This document shows positions 40,186-50,703 of a stretch of 64,000 bases of DNA, piece after piece. Each line of letters begins with the position of its first letter. Within the stretch, counting starts at the first letter, position 1. A model generated the notes under the pieces. It was not told the DNA's origin and did not search any database. It saw nothing but the letters and a program-made list of their open reading frames with translations. The DNA is from Pseudomonas sp. efr-133-TYG-5 (GTDB taxonomy: Bacteria; Pseudomonadota; Gammaproteobacteria; Pseudomonadales; Pseudomonadaceae). The translations under genes and the position numbers were made by a program. The stretch is from assembly GCF_030209175.1 (NCBI RefSeq), contig NZ_JARVSM010000001.1, forward strand, positions 744,001 to 808,000. Direction: 5' to 3'.

Positions 40186-41238
40186 ATGAAAGTCAAAAAC
40201 CTGCGTCTGGCCATGTCCGGTCTGGCCCTGAGTTGTTTCACTGCCTTCGGTGCCCACGCCGCCGAGCCCAAGGAGCTGTTCTTCTACAACTGGACCGACT
40301 ACTACCCGGTGGACTTGCTGGCCAAGTTCGAAAAGGAAACCGGGATCAAGGTCACCATGGACGGCTACGACAGCAATGAAACCCTGCTCGCCAAGTTGCA
40401 GGCCGGCGGCGCGGCGTATGACGTGATCGTGCCATCGCAGTCGATCATGCAAACGCTGATCAAGCAGGATCTGCTGCTGGCGATCGACACGCCGAGCCTG
40501 AGCAATTTCCAGTACGTCAAAGGGCCGTTCCGCGACCCGAGCTTCGACCCCGGGCGCAAGTTTTCCGCGCCGTACCTGTGGGGCACCACCGGGTTCTCCT
40601 ATGACAGCGCGCGGGTGCCCGGCGGCAAGCTCGACGACTCGTGGAAAGAATTTTTCGAACCACGCAAGGAACTGCAAGGCCAGCTCGCCGCCCTCGACAC
40701 GTCCAGCAGCGTGATCAACGCTGCCAGCCATTACCTCAACGTCGACGAGTGCACGGAGAACCCGCAGGACGCCAAGCGCATCCTCGAGCTGCTGCAGAAA
40801 CAGAAGCCGTTCCTGAAGATGTACAGCTCGGACAACACCGTCGACCGCATGGCCTCCGGCGAAGTGATCATGATGCAGAACTGGAACGGCTCGACCGCCC
40901 GCGCGACGCTGCAGAAGAGCACGATCAAGTACGTCTATCCGCGCGAAGGCCTGGCGATGTTCCAGGACAACTTCGCCGTACCGAAAAGCGCGCCGCATCC
41001 GGGCAACGCGAAAATTTTCATCGATTGGATGATGAAACCGGAAAACGCTGCCGCCGTGTCGAACGCCATCGCCTACGCCAACGGCATCCAGAGCGATGCG
41101 CTGCTCGATCCGAAATGGAAAGTCATGGACGCCATCAACATGCCCGACGAATACGCCTCGCGCCTGCGCCCGGAAAAGGAATGCAGCAACAAGGCGCGCG
41201 AGCTGCAGGATCGGATCTGGTCGAAGCTCAAGGGCTGA
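40186..41238 (+). CDS. Polyamine-type periplasmic substrate-binding protein (PotD/PotF-like)
   Basis: The 350-residue product has a signal peptide (cleavage after AHA-AE) and the hallmark start of polyamine-binding proteins, ELFFYNWTDYYPVDLLAKFE with ETGIKVTMDGYDSNE and AAYDVIVPSQS. It delivers the ligand to the PotBC-like permeases encoded just upstream. As the neighbours are amidohydrolases and not polyamine enzymes, the true ligand may be a nitrogenous heterocycle or amide rather than a polyamine, which is an inference. Confidence 0.9.
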   Translation: MKVKNLRLAMSGLALSCFTAFGAHAAEPKELFFYNWTDYYPVDLLAKFEKETGIKVTMDGYDSNETLLAKLQAGGAAYDVIVPSQSIMQTLIKQDLLLAIDTPSLSNFQYVKGPFRDPSFDPGRKFSAPYLWGTTGFSYDSARVPGGKLDDSWKEFFEPRKELQGQLAALDTSSSVINAASHYLNVDECTENPQDAKRILELLQKQKPFLKMYSSDNTVDRMASGEVIMMQNWNGSTARATLQKSTIKYVYPREGLAMFQDNFAVPKSAPHPGNAKIFIDWMMKPENAAAVSNAIAYANGIQSDALLDPKWKVMDAINMPDEYASRLRPEKECSNKARELQDRIWSKLKG

Positions 41239-41266
41239 CCTTTTTTGCTTGAGACCGCGGCGCGGC

Positions 41267-41357
41267 CATCGCTGGCGAGCCAGCTCCCACCAGGATCTGT
41301 GTCGTTCACAGAAATTGCGCAGACCTTGAACCTGTGGGAGCTGGCTTGCCAGCGATG
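41267..41357. repeat. Pair of inverted REP elements
   Basis: CATCGCTGGCGAGCCAGCTC at 41267 (continuing to 41290) and its inverted partner GTGGGAGCTGGCTTGCCAGC (41334-41357) form the typical bipartite REP arrangement of P. fluorescens-group genomes. They lie between the ABC genes and the amidohydrolases and may shape mRNA 3' ends. Confidence 0.85.
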
Positions 41358-41394
41358 AGGCCCGCCCGGACACCCCTGAACCTGAGGTAAACCA

Positions 41395-42591
41395 ATGACC
41401 CAACCACACTGGCTCAGAAACATCCGCCCCTACGGCGCCCCTGCCGAAGACCTGCTGATCGAAAACGGCCGGTTCAGCCAACGCCGCCCGGCCTCCCCTG
41501 CACCACTGGCCGCCAACGACATCGACGGCCAGAACCAGCTGCTCACCGCCCCGCTGGTCGAGAGCCACGTCCACCTCGACAAAACCCTGTACGGCCAACC
41601 GTGGCGGCCGAACAGCGCCGGGCCGACGCTCAAGGACTACATCAGCAACGAACGCCGGGTGCTGCGCGAAGTCCAGGCGCCCATCGCCGAACGTGCCGGC
41701 GCGCTGCTGGAAAACTGCATCGCCCGCGGTTCGCTGACCATGCGCTGCCACGTCGACATCGACCCGGAATTCGGCCTGCGCCACGTGGAGGCCATGCAGC
41801 AATTGCGCGAACGCTACAAAGACCTGATCGACCTGCAACTGGTGGTCTTCCCGCAGACCGGCCTGATCAGCCGCCCCGGCACCGCCGCGCTGATGCGCGA
41901 GGCCATGGCCCTGGGCGTGGAAAACGTCGGCGGCCTCGACCCCTGCGGCATCGACAACGACCCCATCGCGCAACTGGATTTCGTCTTCAAACTGGCTGCC
42001 GAGTTCGGCCGTGGCGTCGACATTCACTTGCACGACAAAGGTGAATTGGGCCTGTGGCAGATCGCCCGGATCGCCGATTACACCGAGCATTTCAACCTGC
42101 AACAGCGGGTGATGATCAGCCACGCCTATTGCCTCGGCATGCTGCCGTGGAGCCAGGTCCAACCGCTGGCCGAGCGGCTGGCGGCGCTGGGCATCTCGCT
42201 GATGAGTTCGGCGCCGGCCGATTGCGCCGCGCCGCCATTTCTGGCGCTGCGCGAAACCGGGGTCAACGTCTGTCTGGGCTCTGACGGCATTCGCGATGCG
42301 TGGTCGCCGATGGGCAATGGCGACATGCTGGAGCGAGCGATGCTGCTGGCGTTGCGTTTCGACCTGGGCAAGGACGAGGAACTGGCGGCGGCATTCGCGG
42401 CGGCGACGGAGAATGGGGCCCAGGCGCTGGGGATCGAGGACTATGGCATCGACCTCGGCCGGCCGGCAGACTTTCTGCTGATGCCGGTGGAAACCCTCGG
42501 TGAGGCGGTGGTGGCGCGCCCGTTGCGGCAGGTCTATCGCGGCGGTGAATTGATCGCCAGCGGCGCTCGCTTGCTGAGCAGCCGGCTGTGA
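41395..42591 (+). CDS. Cytosine deaminase-like amidohydrolase (AtzC/CodA type)
   Basis: This 398-residue metal-dependent hydrolase has the CodA-type signatures: the HxH metal motif ESHVHLDK (His58 and His60), a HVDIDP segment, DIHLHDKGE, the strand-6 SHAYCLG, and the strand-8 acid in GSDGIRDAWSPMG. The last strongly resembles the GHDDVFDPWYPLG of cytosine deaminase. Members deaminate or dealkylate N-heterocyclic rings such as cytosine, isopropylammelide and related ureido compounds. It is coupled to the next amidohydrolase by a four-base overlap and probably shares the ligand brought in by the ABC transporter. The exact substrate is not known. Confidence 0.85.
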   Translation: MTQPHWLRNIRPYGAPAEDLLIENGRFSQRRPASPAPLAANDIDGQNQLLTAPLVESHVHLDKTLYGQPWRPNSAGPTLKDYISNERRVLREVQAPIAERAGALLENCIARGSLTMRCHVDIDPEFGLRHVEAMQQLRERYKDLIDLQLVVFPQTGLISRPGTAALMREAMALGVENVGGLDPCGIDNDPIAQLDFVFKLAAEFGRGVDIHLHDKGELGLWQIARIADYTEHFNLQQRVMISHAYCLGMLPWSQVQPLAERLAALGISLMSSAPADCAAPPFLALRETGVNVCLGSDGIRDAWSPMGNGDMLERAMLLALRFDLGKDEELAAAFAAATENGAQALGIEDYGIDLGRPADFLLMPVETLGEAVVARPLRQVYRGGELIASGARLLSSRL

Positions 42592-44075
42592 AACGCATCG
42601 GTCTCAAGGCCAGTTGCGTGGTCGGCTTCGACGGCTCCCGGCATGTGCTGTGGCGCGACGGCGAAGTGGTCTTCAGCGGCTCGCGCATCGAATTTGTCGG
42701 CCGCGGTTACAGCGGGCCGGTGGACCAGTGGGTCGACTACGGCAATGCGCTGATCGGTCCCGGGTTCATCGACCTCGACGCCCTCGGCGATCTCGACTCC
42801 ACCGTACTGACCCTGGACAACGGCGACGAACAGGCCATGGGCCGCATGTGGTCCGAGCAATACCTGGCCGCCGGGCCGCGCGAAAGCTACAGCGCCGACG
42901 AAGAGGTCTTCAAGTACCGCTACGCCTTCACCCAGTTGATCCGTAACGGCATCACCACGGCCATGCCGATCACCTCGATGTATTACCGCGAGTGGGCGGA
43001 AACCTACGACGAGTTTGCCGCCGTGGCCGGGGTCGCCGCCGAACTGGGCCTGCGCACGTACCTGGGGCCGTGCTACATGAGCGGCATGAGTTACTGGCGC
43101 ACCGACGGCAGCCTCGGCCATCACTGGGATGAAACCCGGGGCCTGGCGGGGCTGGCAGCGGCAGAACGGTTTTTCGCCGATTTCAACGGCAGCCACGGCG
43201 ACCTGATTCGTGGCGCCCTGCTGCCCGATCGCATCCAGACCTGCACCCCGGCCCTGCTGCGGCGCACGGCGGCGCTGAACCGCGAACTGCAAGCGCCGCT
43301 GCGATTGCATTGCTGCCAGTCGCCCAGTGAATTCGCCATGGTGCTGCGCCTGCGCGGGGTGTCGCCACTGGGCTGGATGAAACAACTGGACCTGCTCAAC
43401 CCTCACGCCGTGCTGCCCCACGGCATCTACACCGCCGGCGATGACGATCTGCAGCGCCTGGTGGATGCCGACGCCAGCCTGGTGCACTGCCCGCTGGTGT
43501 TCGCCCGCGATGGCGAAGCGTTGCACTCGTTCGGCCGTTATCGCGCCCGGGGCATCAACTTCGCGCTGGGCACCGACACGTGGCCGGCGGACCTGCTGGA
43601 AAACATGCGCCATGGCCTGAATATCGCCCGCTTGCTCGAGGGTGGGCCGCAACTGACCAGCAGCCTCGACCTGTACAACGCCGCCACCCTCGGCGGCGCC
43701 AAAGCCCTGGGGCGTGACGACCTCGGGCGCCTGGCACCCGGGGCCAAAGCCGATATCACCGTGTTCAACCTGCGCGGCCTGCATCTCGGGCCGCTGTTCG
43801 ATCCGCTGAAAAACCTGCTGCTGGCCGGCCGCGGCGACGATTGCATCGCCAGCTACATCGACGGTCGCTGCGTGATGCACGACGGTCAGGTCAGCGGCGT
43901 CGACTACTCCGCCCTGCAACGCCAGGCACAACTTCAATACAACAAACTCATGCGCAGCCACAGCGACCGGGCGCCTGGCCGACCGGACTGGAAAACCCTG
44001 TTCCAGCCGGCCATTCCGTTCGCCGATGCCTACAGCGCCGAGGCGCCGTTGAGCGCCATCGATCCACTCGCCTAG
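42588..44075 (+). CDS. Amidohydrolase-family protein lacking the HxH metal motif
   Basis: This 495-residue protein has the fold features of the ATZ/TRZ amidohydrolases: LHCCQS near residue 238 (strand-5 histidine), LPHGIY near 278 (strand 6), and a strand-8 aspartate in LGTDTWPADLLENM near 325. Where family members have PGxxxxHxH, this one reads PGFIDLDALGDLD, with no histidines, so the usual two-histidine ligand pair is absent. The GTG start at 42588 overlaps the stop of the first amidohydrolase by four bases. It may be a metal-poor variant, use another metal arrangement, or be a non-enzymatic partner. Together with its neighbours it likely acts on the imported compound. Confidence 0.75.
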   Translation: MKRIGLKASCVVGFDGSRHVLWRDGEVVFSGSRIEFVGRGYSGPVDQWVDYGNALIGPGFIDLDALGDLDSTVLTLDNGDEQAMGRMWSEQYLAAGPRESYSADEEVFKYRYAFTQLIRNGITTAMPITSMYYREWAETYDEFAAVAGVAAELGLRTYLGPCYMSGMSYWRTDGSLGHHWDETRGLAGLAAAERFFADFNGSHGDLIRGALLPDRIQTCTPALLRRTAALNRELQAPLRLHCCQSPSEFAMVLRLRGVSPLGWMKQLDLLNPHAVLPHGIYTAGDDDLQRLVDADASLVHCPLVFARDGEALHSFGRYRARGINFALGTDTWPADLLENMRHGLNIARLLEGGPQLTSSLDLYNAATLGGAKALGRDDLGRLAPGAKADITVFNLRGLHLGPLFDPLKNLLLAGRGDDCIASYIDGRCVMHDGQVSGVDYSALQRQAQLQYNKLMRSHSDRAPGRPDWKTLFQPAIPFADAYSAEAPLSAIDPLA

Positions 44076-44086
44076 AGACCTCTACT

Positions 44087-44749
44087 ATGCACAGCTTCGA
44101 TTTCAGCCAGCTCAGCCCACGGGAAAAATACAAGATTCTGATCGGCAGTGTAGTGCCCCGGCCCATTGCCCTGGTCACCACGATCGATGCCGAGGGCCGG
44201 GTCAACGCCGCGCCGTTCAGCTTCTTCAATGCACTGTCGGCGGATCCGCCGATCCTCGCGCTGGGCGTGGAAAACTACGGCGACCAGAGCCCCAAGGACA
44301 CCACGCGCAATATCCAGATGAACCAGGAATTCACCGTCAACATCGTCAGCGACGCGCTGGTGGAAGCCATGAACGTCTGCGCCGTGCCGTTCGCCCCCGG
44401 CTTCGATGAACTGACCGCCGCCGGCCTCACGGCGATTCCCGGCACCGCCGTCAAATGCCCGCGAATCGGTGAGGCGCCAGTGGCGCTGGAGTGTCGGCGA
44501 ATGATGGCGCTGAACATCGGCCAGTCCCGCGAGATCATTTTTGGCGAAGTGCTGATGGCCCACGTACGTGACGAACTGATCGACCCGCAAACCCTGTACA
44601 TCGACCAACTGGGCCTGGACGCGATCGGTCGTATGGGCGGCCATGGCTACGCGCGCACCCGCGATTACTTCGACCTGCCGACCCGCTCGTTGCAGGCATG
44701 GACGGAGGCACCGGGGGGTGGCGAGCGGTGCTGGCCCGCGGCCAAATAA
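44087..44749 (+). CDS. Flavin reductase family (FMN-binding split-barrel) protein
   Basis: The 220-residue protein is a DIM6/NTAB-type flavin reductase or flavin-binding protein, with the signature VVPRPIALVTTIDAEGRVNA then APFSFFNALSADPP and the FTVNIVSDALVEAMN core. These proteins either supply reduced flavin to a monooxygenase or act on their own on oxidised substrates. It follows the two amidohydrolases closely on the same strand, giving the cluster a redox step. The start is the ATG at 44087 (MHSFDFSQLS). The nearest palindrome after the stop is at 44765-44789. Confidence 0.88.
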   Translation: MHSFDFSQLSPREKYKILIGSVVPRPIALVTTIDAEGRVNAAPFSFFNALSADPPILALGVENYGDQSPKDTTRNIQMNQEFTVNIVSDALVEAMNVCAVPFAPGFDELTAAGLTAIPGTAVKCPRIGEAPVALECRRMMALNIGQSREIIFGEVLMAHVRDELIDPQTLYIDQLGLDAIGRMGGHGYARTRDYFDLPTRSLQAWTEAPGGGERCWPAAK

Positions 44750-44764
44750 CGGCCGTCCGTTGAA

Positions 44765-44789
44765 CGTTCCCGCGCGCCGCGCGGGAACG
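44765..44789. terminator. Shared hairpin between the flavin reductase gene and imuC
   Basis: An 11-base-pair perfect stem (CGTTCCCGCGC and GCGCGGGAACG) with a three-base loop lies between convergent genes, 16 bases before the end of the imuC coding sequence. No long T-tract is seen, so it could also be a REP remnant. Confidence 0.6.
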
Positions 44790-44805
44790 CCGCCCGCCCC
44801 GTGCC

Positions 44806-47800
44806 TCAGTGAAAATCGCGGCTACGCACACGGATGCCATCCAGCAACGGGCTCAAGTCGCTCAACCGCCCGGCGATCAGGTGGCGTACTTCGCCTTCGC
44901 GCTCCCAGCGGCCGTCGACCTTGAGCAATTGCGAGCCCACCAGCACCCGGCGCTGCCGTTCGGCCAGATCACGCCAGACCACCACGTTGACGTTGCCGAA
45001 CTCGTCTTCGAGGGTGACGAAGGTCACGCCACTGGCCGTGCCAGGGCGCTGCCGGCCGGTGACCAGCCCGGCGACACTGACCGGACGGCCATGCTCGACG
45101 TCGAGCAATTCGCGCGAACTGCGACAGCGCCGGGCCTTGAGTTCGCCGCGCAGCAGCGCCAGCGGGTGCGGCCCCAGCGTGGTGCCGAGCGTCGCGTAAT
45201 CGGCGTGCAGATCCTCGCCGACACTCGGCTTGGGCAGCGTCACCCGAGGCTCTTCCTGACTCGGCAGGCCGGCGAACAAACCGAGTTGCTTCTCCACCCC
45301 GGCGACCTCCCAGCGTGCCCGATGGCGATGGCCGGCCAAGCCGCGCAGCGCCCCGGAATCCGCCAGAAGTGCCTGCGCGCGACTGTCGAGCCCGGCCCGC
45401 TCGCCGAGGTCGGCGACATCGGCAAATGCCCCGCGGCTGCGCGCCGCTTCAATACGCCGGGCATCGTCCTCGCGAAACCCCTTGATCATCCGCAGGCCCA
45501 TGCGAATGGCCGGTTGCGCTCCGGCAATCGGTTCCAGGCTGCAATCCCAGTCGCTGGCGCGCACGTCCACCGCACGGATCTGCAAATGATGACGCCGGGC
45601 GTCCTGGAGAATCTGGTCCGGGCTGTAGAAGCCCATCGGCCAGCTGTTGATCAGCGCACAGGCGAACGCTGCCGGCTCATGGCACTTGAGCCAGCAACTG
45701 GCGTAGGTCAGCAAGGCGAAACTGGCGGCGTGGGACTCGGGAAACCCGTAGCTGCCAAAGCCCTTGATCTGCTCGAAGATCTGCGCGGCGAACTCCTCGG
45801 TGTAGCCATTCTTTTTCATCCCGGCGGCCAGCCGTTCCTTGTGCGGCTCCAGGCCGCCGTGGCGTTTCCACGCGGCCATGGAGCGGCGCAGCTGGTCGGC
45901 CTCGCCGGGGCTGTAGTCGGCGGCGACAATGGCGATCTGCATCACCTGCTCCTGGAACAGCGGTACGCCAAGAGTGCGTTTGAGCACTACTTCAAGTTCC
46001 GGCGACGGATAGGTTTCCGGCTCCTCCTTGTTCCGGCGGCGCAGGTACGGATGCACCATGCCACCCTGGATCGGCCCCGGGCGGACGATGGCCACTTCGA
46101 TCACCAGGTCGTAGAACTCCTGCGGCCGCAGGCGCGGCAGCATCGACATCTGTGCCCGTGACTCGATCTGGAACACGCCGATGGTGTCGGCACGGCTGAT
46201 CATGTCGTAGGTCGGCTGGTCCTTGTCCGGGATCGTCGCCAGGCTCAGGTCGAGCTGGCGATGCCGGCGCAGCAGGTCGAAACAGCGGCGGATCGCGCTG
46301 AGCATGCCCAGAGCGAGGATATCCACCTTGAGCAGGCCGACGGCGTCGAGGTCGTCCTTGTCCCACTGGATGATGGTGCGATCGGCCATCGCGGCGTTCT
46401 CCACCGGCACCAGGGTGTTCAGCGGCTGTTCGGAAATCACGAAACCGCCGGGGTGCTGCGACAGATGCCGGGGGAACCCGATCAGTTGCCCGGTCAGGCT
46501 CAAGACCCGGCGCAGCACCGGGCTGTCGGGGTCGAAACCGCCTTCACGCAGACGCTCCAGTGGCGGGGTCTCATCGCTCCAGTGGCCGCAACAGTCGGCC
46601 AAGGCATTGACCTGGTCGGGCGGCAGGCCCAGGGCCTTGGCCACGTCGCGTACTGCACCGGCGGCGTGGTAGGTGCTGACCACCGCCGTCAACGCAGCAC
46701 GGCCGCGGCCATACCGTCGGAACACGTATTGCAGGACTTCTTCGCGGCGTTCGTGTTCGAAATCGACGTCGATGTCCGGCGGCTCGTTGCGCTCTCTGGA
46801 CATGAAGCGCTCGAACAGCAGCGTGGTGCGGTCCGGGTCGATCTCGGTGATGCCCAGGGCAAAGCACACCGCCGAGTTGGCCGCCGAACCCCGGCCCTGG
46901 CAGAGGATGTGTTGCTCGCGGGCGAAGCGCACCACGTCGTGCACGGTGAGGAAGTAGCTTTCGTAGCCGAGTTCGGCGATCAGTTGCAGCTCATCGTCGA
47001 TCTGCTTGAGCACTTTCGCCTGAGGGCCTTGCGGCCAGCGCCAGGCGATGCCCTCTTCGGTCAACTGACGCAGCCAGGAACTGCCGGTGTGCCCCTGCGG
47101 CACCAGCTCTTTCGGATATTGATACTGCAACTGGCCCAGGTCGAAGGTGCACCGCCGGGCCAGCTTCAGCGATTCCTCCAGCAGGGCCGGCGGATACAGC
47201 GCGGTCACCACCTCAAGGCTGCGCAGATGGCGCTCGCCATTGGGGTACAGGCGCAATCCGGCTTCGGCCACCGGCAGGTGATGGCGGATCGCGGTCATGG
47301 TGTCCTGCAAGGCGCGCCGCCCTCGGGCGTGCATGTGCACATCGCCACAGGCCACCGCGGCAATCCCCAGCGTGGCGGCCAACTGCAACGACGCGGCCAG
47401 ACGCCGCTGGTCGTCCTGGCCGCAATGCAACTGCACCGCCAGCCACAGGCGCTCGCCGAAGGTCTGGTGCAGCCAGCGGCCCTCCTCTAGGTCATCCAGT
47501 GCGTCCGGCACCCACAGCACCAGCAAGCCCGGCAACGGCGCGCTGAAGTCTTCGCGCAGCACCTGATACTGGCCTTTCTGCGTGCGCCGGCGGGCGCGGG
47601 TGATCAGACCGCACAACGCCTGATAGCCCGCGAGGTTTTCCACCAGCAGGACCAGTTTCGGACCGTTGTCGATGCGAATTTCACTGCCGATGATCAGCGG
47701 CAGCTCAACGGATTTCGCCGCTTGCCAGGCGCGGACAATCCCCGCCAGGGTGCACTCGTCGGTAATCGCCAGCGCCTGATAGCCATGTTTTTTCGCCCGC

Positions 47801-47883
47801 TGGAACAGCTCCAGTGCACTGGAGGCGCCGCGCTGGAAGCTGAAGTTCGACAGGCAGTGCAGTTCGGCGTAACCCGTGCTCAT
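44806..47883 (-). CDS. imuC: Error-prone DNA polymerase ImuC (DnaE2)
   Basis: DnaE2/ImuC is a second, mutagenic alpha subunit of DNA polymerase III that copies damaged templates with ImuB and ImuA. The 1025-residue protein begins with a degenerate PHP domain ([19 protein letters not shown], lacking the full metal-binding histidine set), continues with the polymerase core containing the acidic catalytic motif PPDIDVDFE near 360, and ends with helix-hairpin-helix and OB-like segments ([21 protein letters not shown]). The start MSTGYAE at 47881-47883 overlaps the stop of imuB by four bases, which marks the same operon. Confidence 0.93.
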   Translation of the reverse strand: MSTGYAELHCLSNFSFQRGASSALELFQRAKKHGYQALAITDECTLAGIVRAWQAAKSVELPLIIGSEIRIDNGPKLVLLVENLAGYQALCGLITRARRRTQKGQYQVLREDFSAPLPGLLVLWVPDALDDLEEGRWLHQTFGERLWLAVQLHCGQDDQRRLAASLQLAATLGIAAVACGDVHMHARGRRALQDTMTAIRHHLPVAEAGLRLYPNGERHLRSLEVVTALYPPALLEESLKLARRCTFDLGQLQYQYPKELVPQGHTGSSWLRQLTEEGIAWRWPQGPQAKVLKQIDDELQLIAELGYESYFLTVHDVVRFAREQHILCQGRGSAANSAVCFALGITEIDPDRTTLLFERFMSRERNEPPDIDVDFEHERREEVLQYVFRRYGRGRAALTAVVSTYHAAGAVRDVAKALGLPPDQVNALADCCGHWSDETPPLERLREGGFDPDSPVLRRVLSLTGQLIGFPRHLSQHPGGFVISEQPLNTLVPVENAAMADRTIIQWDKDDLDAVGLLKVDILALGMLSAIRRCFDLLRRHRQLDLSLATIPDKDQPTYDMISRADTIGVFQIESRAQMSMLPRLRPQEFYDLVIEVAIVRPGPIQGGMVHPYLRRRNKEEPETYPSPELEVVLKRTLGVPLFQEQVMQIAIVAADYSPGEADQLRRSMAAWKRHGGLEPHKERLAAGMKKNGYTEEFAAQIFEQIKGFGSYGFPESHAASFALLTYASCWLKCHEPAAFACALINSWPMGFYSPDQILQDARRHHLQIRAVDVRASDWDCSLEPIAGAQPAIRMGLRMIKGFREDDARRIEAARSRGAFADVADLGERAGLDSRAQALLADSGALRGLAGHRHRARWEVAGVEKQLGLFAGLPSQEEPRVTLPKPSVGEDLHADYATLGTTLGPHPLALLRGELKARRCRSSRELLDVEHGRPVSVAGLVTGRQRPGTASGVTFVTLEDEFGNVNVVVWRDLAERQRRVLVGSQLLKVDGRWEREGEVRHLIAGRLSDLSPLLDGIRVRSRDFH

Positions 47884-49295
47884 GCGAACCAGCCCTGCAG
47901 CCACAACGGGCCGCCCTCACCCACCGCGCGATAGGCCCAGCCCTGCTGGCCGCTACGGTTCTGGATCAGGTAATAGTCGCGGCGCACGTCGCCGCCGTCC
48001 CACCAGCCGGACTCGATGCGCTCCGGGCCCATGAGAATCCGCGCCGAGCCCTCGGCCACGGCCTGCGGCTCCGTCAACAGCCAGCCCGGCCGCTGCAGCC
48101 CCGGCAACGCCGCACAAGGCTGCCGGTCGTCGGCGTGCTGCCACGCGCACTCCGGGCGATGGTCGGCCTGGAAGCGCAAGCCCTGCACCGCATCGTCGCC
48201 GAGTCGCGCGCGCAGGCGTTCACGCAGTTGCTCCCAGGGCAGGGTCTGCTGCGGACGGTCATCGAACAGCTCCTGAAACTGCGGCACGAAGCTCGGCAGA
48301 TCTTCGGCACGCAGGCGAAAACCGCGCACCGGCGCCTCGACCGTTACCTGCTCCAGGCGCCCACGGGCCAGTTCAAAGAGCATTGCCGGATCGCGTTCGG
48401 CGCTGAGCAGGCCGACCTTGATCAGCGTATCCGCCAGCCCGGCGTGCTCCAGGTGCAGGTCGAAGCGCTGCACGCCGCTGTCACGTCCGCACAGGAACGC
48501 CGCCAGGTCAGCGGTCAGGCGCCGCAGCGGGAACAGCAGCGCCTGATGCGACTGCACGTCGAAGTTGAGCTCGATCCGCACATCGAAGCGATCCGGCGGC
48601 AGGTAGAACGCCAGCGCCAGCGGTCGGGCTCCGAACAGCATGTCCAGGTGCTTGAGCATCGCCGCCTCGAAACGCCGGGCCAGCGCCTGGCGCGGCAAGC
48701 CCTGCACCTGATTGAGGTTGCGCAGGCCCATGCGCGCCAATGCCGTGGCCACGCTCGGTTCCAGGCCGACGCGGTCGATGGGCAGTTGCCCGAGGTGGTA
48801 GCGCAAGGCTTCGCCGTCCGGCACTACCAGGCCGTCATAGGCGTTGGCCAGCACCCGCGCCGCCACCGGGTTGGGCGCGGCGACGATGCGATGACGAAAG
48901 CCCAGCTCGGTCAGCTCCGCCCGCAAGCGCGCCTCGAACTGTGCCCATGAGCCGAACAGGCCGAGGCTGGACTCGATCTCGAACACCACCGTGCGCGGAT
49001 AATGCACGCTGACCTGCGCGCTGAAGCGATAGGCCCAGGCAGCGAGAAACTGTTGCCAGTGCTCGACCTCGGCAACGTCGTAATCGGCGCTGGCAAAACC
49101 CTTGCTCAAGGCCTGCGCCGCCGTCATCGACTGGCCGGGACGCAGGCCCAGCGCTCGCGCCGAGGCGTTCACCGCTTGCAGCACGCGGCGCTGGGCCGGG
49201 CCACTGAGCAACACCAGCGGTTTTTCCGGATCGGGGCTTTGCCGCAACACGGCGTCGAGGGCCAATTGCGGAAACAGAATGCACACCCAGCGCAT
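47880..49295 (-). CDS. imuB: Y-family-like protein ImuB (catalytically inactive hub)
   Basis: ImuB is a Y-family polymerase homologue that lacks polymerase activity and recruits ImuC to the beta clamp in damage-induced mutagenesis. The 471-residue protein starts [20 protein letters not shown], where true Y-polymerases have the acidic FxxxDxD motif, and its second acidic motif is likewise altered ([12 protein letters not shown]). The C-terminal part is the usual regulatory tail. I used the ATG at 49293-49295; the longer frame from 49397 has no ribosome-binding site and starts inside imuA. It lies seven bases after imuA. Confidence 0.92.
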   Translation of the reverse strand: MRWVCILFPQLALDAVLRQSPDPEKPLVLLSGPAQRRVLQAVNASARALGLRPGQSMTAAQALSKGFASADYDVAEVEHWQQFLAAWAYRFSAQVSVHYPRTVVFEIESSLGLFGSWAQFEARLRAELTELGFRHRIVAAPNPVAARVLANAYDGLVVPDGEALRYHLGQLPIDRVGLEPSVATALARMGLRNLNQVQGLPRQALARRFEAAMLKHLDMLFGARPLALAFYLPPDRFDVRIELNFDVQSHQALLFPLRRLTADLAAFLCGRDSGVQRFDLHLEHAGLADTLIKVGLLSAERDPAMLFELARGRLEQVTVEAPVRGFRLRAEDLPSFVPQFQELFDDRPQQTLPWEQLRERLRARLGDDAVQGLRFQADHRPECAWQHADDRQPCAALPGLQRPGWLLTEPQAVAEGSARILMGPERIESGWWDGGDVRRDYYLIQNRSGQQGWAYRAVGEGGPLWLQGWFA

Positions 49296-49302
49296 GGCGA
49301 CC

Positions 49303-49919
49303 TCAGTGCCCGACGGCGAAAGCAATCGGCGCCGTACGTGCCAGCCCGCCACGGCACTTGAGCACGCGCAATTGGCCAGGCTTGGCGTCGATGGCAATGC
49401 GCAAGGCCGCAGGTGACGGGTTGAGCGCCTCGCTCAGCGAACGCCAGGCGAAGGCCAGGGTCTGGCCGGTTTCCGCCGCCACCTGCAGGCGCCGCAACGC
49501 GCGGTCATCGGCCTTGTGCGGCCAGCACAGCACCGCGCCGCAACTGCCCGAGCGCAGGCATTGTTCCGCCGCCCACAACGCCTCGCGTTCGCTGGCCTGG
49601 ATCACCGCGAGCTGACGCAAATCGACCCCGGCATTGGCCCACGCCTGCGGATACGGCACGAATGGCGGCGCCACCAGCACGATGCGCTCACCCGCTGCCG
49701 ACAGCCGCGCCAGGGTTGGCCACACCAGTTGCAGTTCGCCGACGCCGGGCGCGGCAAGGAGGATTTCGCTCAGTGCCGCTTCCGGCCAGCCGCCGCTGGG
49801 CAGGGCCGCGTCCAGCGCCGCGTGGCCGGTGGGTTGCGGACTGGCGGCCGGTGGCGCAGGCCGGCCTTTCCAGACCTGGCCGCCATTGAACAGGGTATCC
49901 AGAGCAACGACGACGCCCA

Positions 49920-49920
<1 letters not shown>
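49303..49920 (-). CDS. imuA: RecA-like mutasome protein ImuA
   Basis: ImuA is the small RecA/SulA-like partner of the ImuABC mutasome. The 205-residue product has an alpha-beta core resembling a short RecA module; the would-be Walker A loop (LLAAPGVGELQL) lacks the Gly-Lys-Ser/Thr end, so ATP binding is doubtful. Its ATG overlaps the stop of lexA2 by a single base (TGATG), showing tight coupling. Pseudomonads carry this cassette under LexA2 control. Confidence 0.9.
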
Positions 49921-50537
<617 letters not shown>

Positions 50538-50652
50538 TTGTACTCCTGTGGGATTTTCCTGACAAGCACCGCCAGTCAGGTAGCGCCACCGAGAAGCCGC
50601 GCGCAAATATGTGACAGGATGTTTACGGAATTTTTACTAATGTTCTTCTACA

Positions 50653-50666
50653 GTTACACGCGTAAC
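50653..50666. promoter_or_regulatory. Inverted repeat upstream of eptA
   Basis: GTTAC, four bases, GTAAC (50653-50666) lies 38 bases before the eptA ATG. It is a small palindrome suited to a dimeric regulator; no matching regulator can be named from sequence alone. Confidence 0.3.
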
Positions 50667-50703
50667 CGTAGGTGTTTTCCATTCATGTAGAGGAACGATT
50701 CGA

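Noticed and set aside
39328..42162. A 944-residue minus-strand frame across the polyamine-type ABC genes and the first amidohydrolase.
   Set aside because: It is antisense to several well-supported genes and reads as His/Arg/Gln-rich noise.
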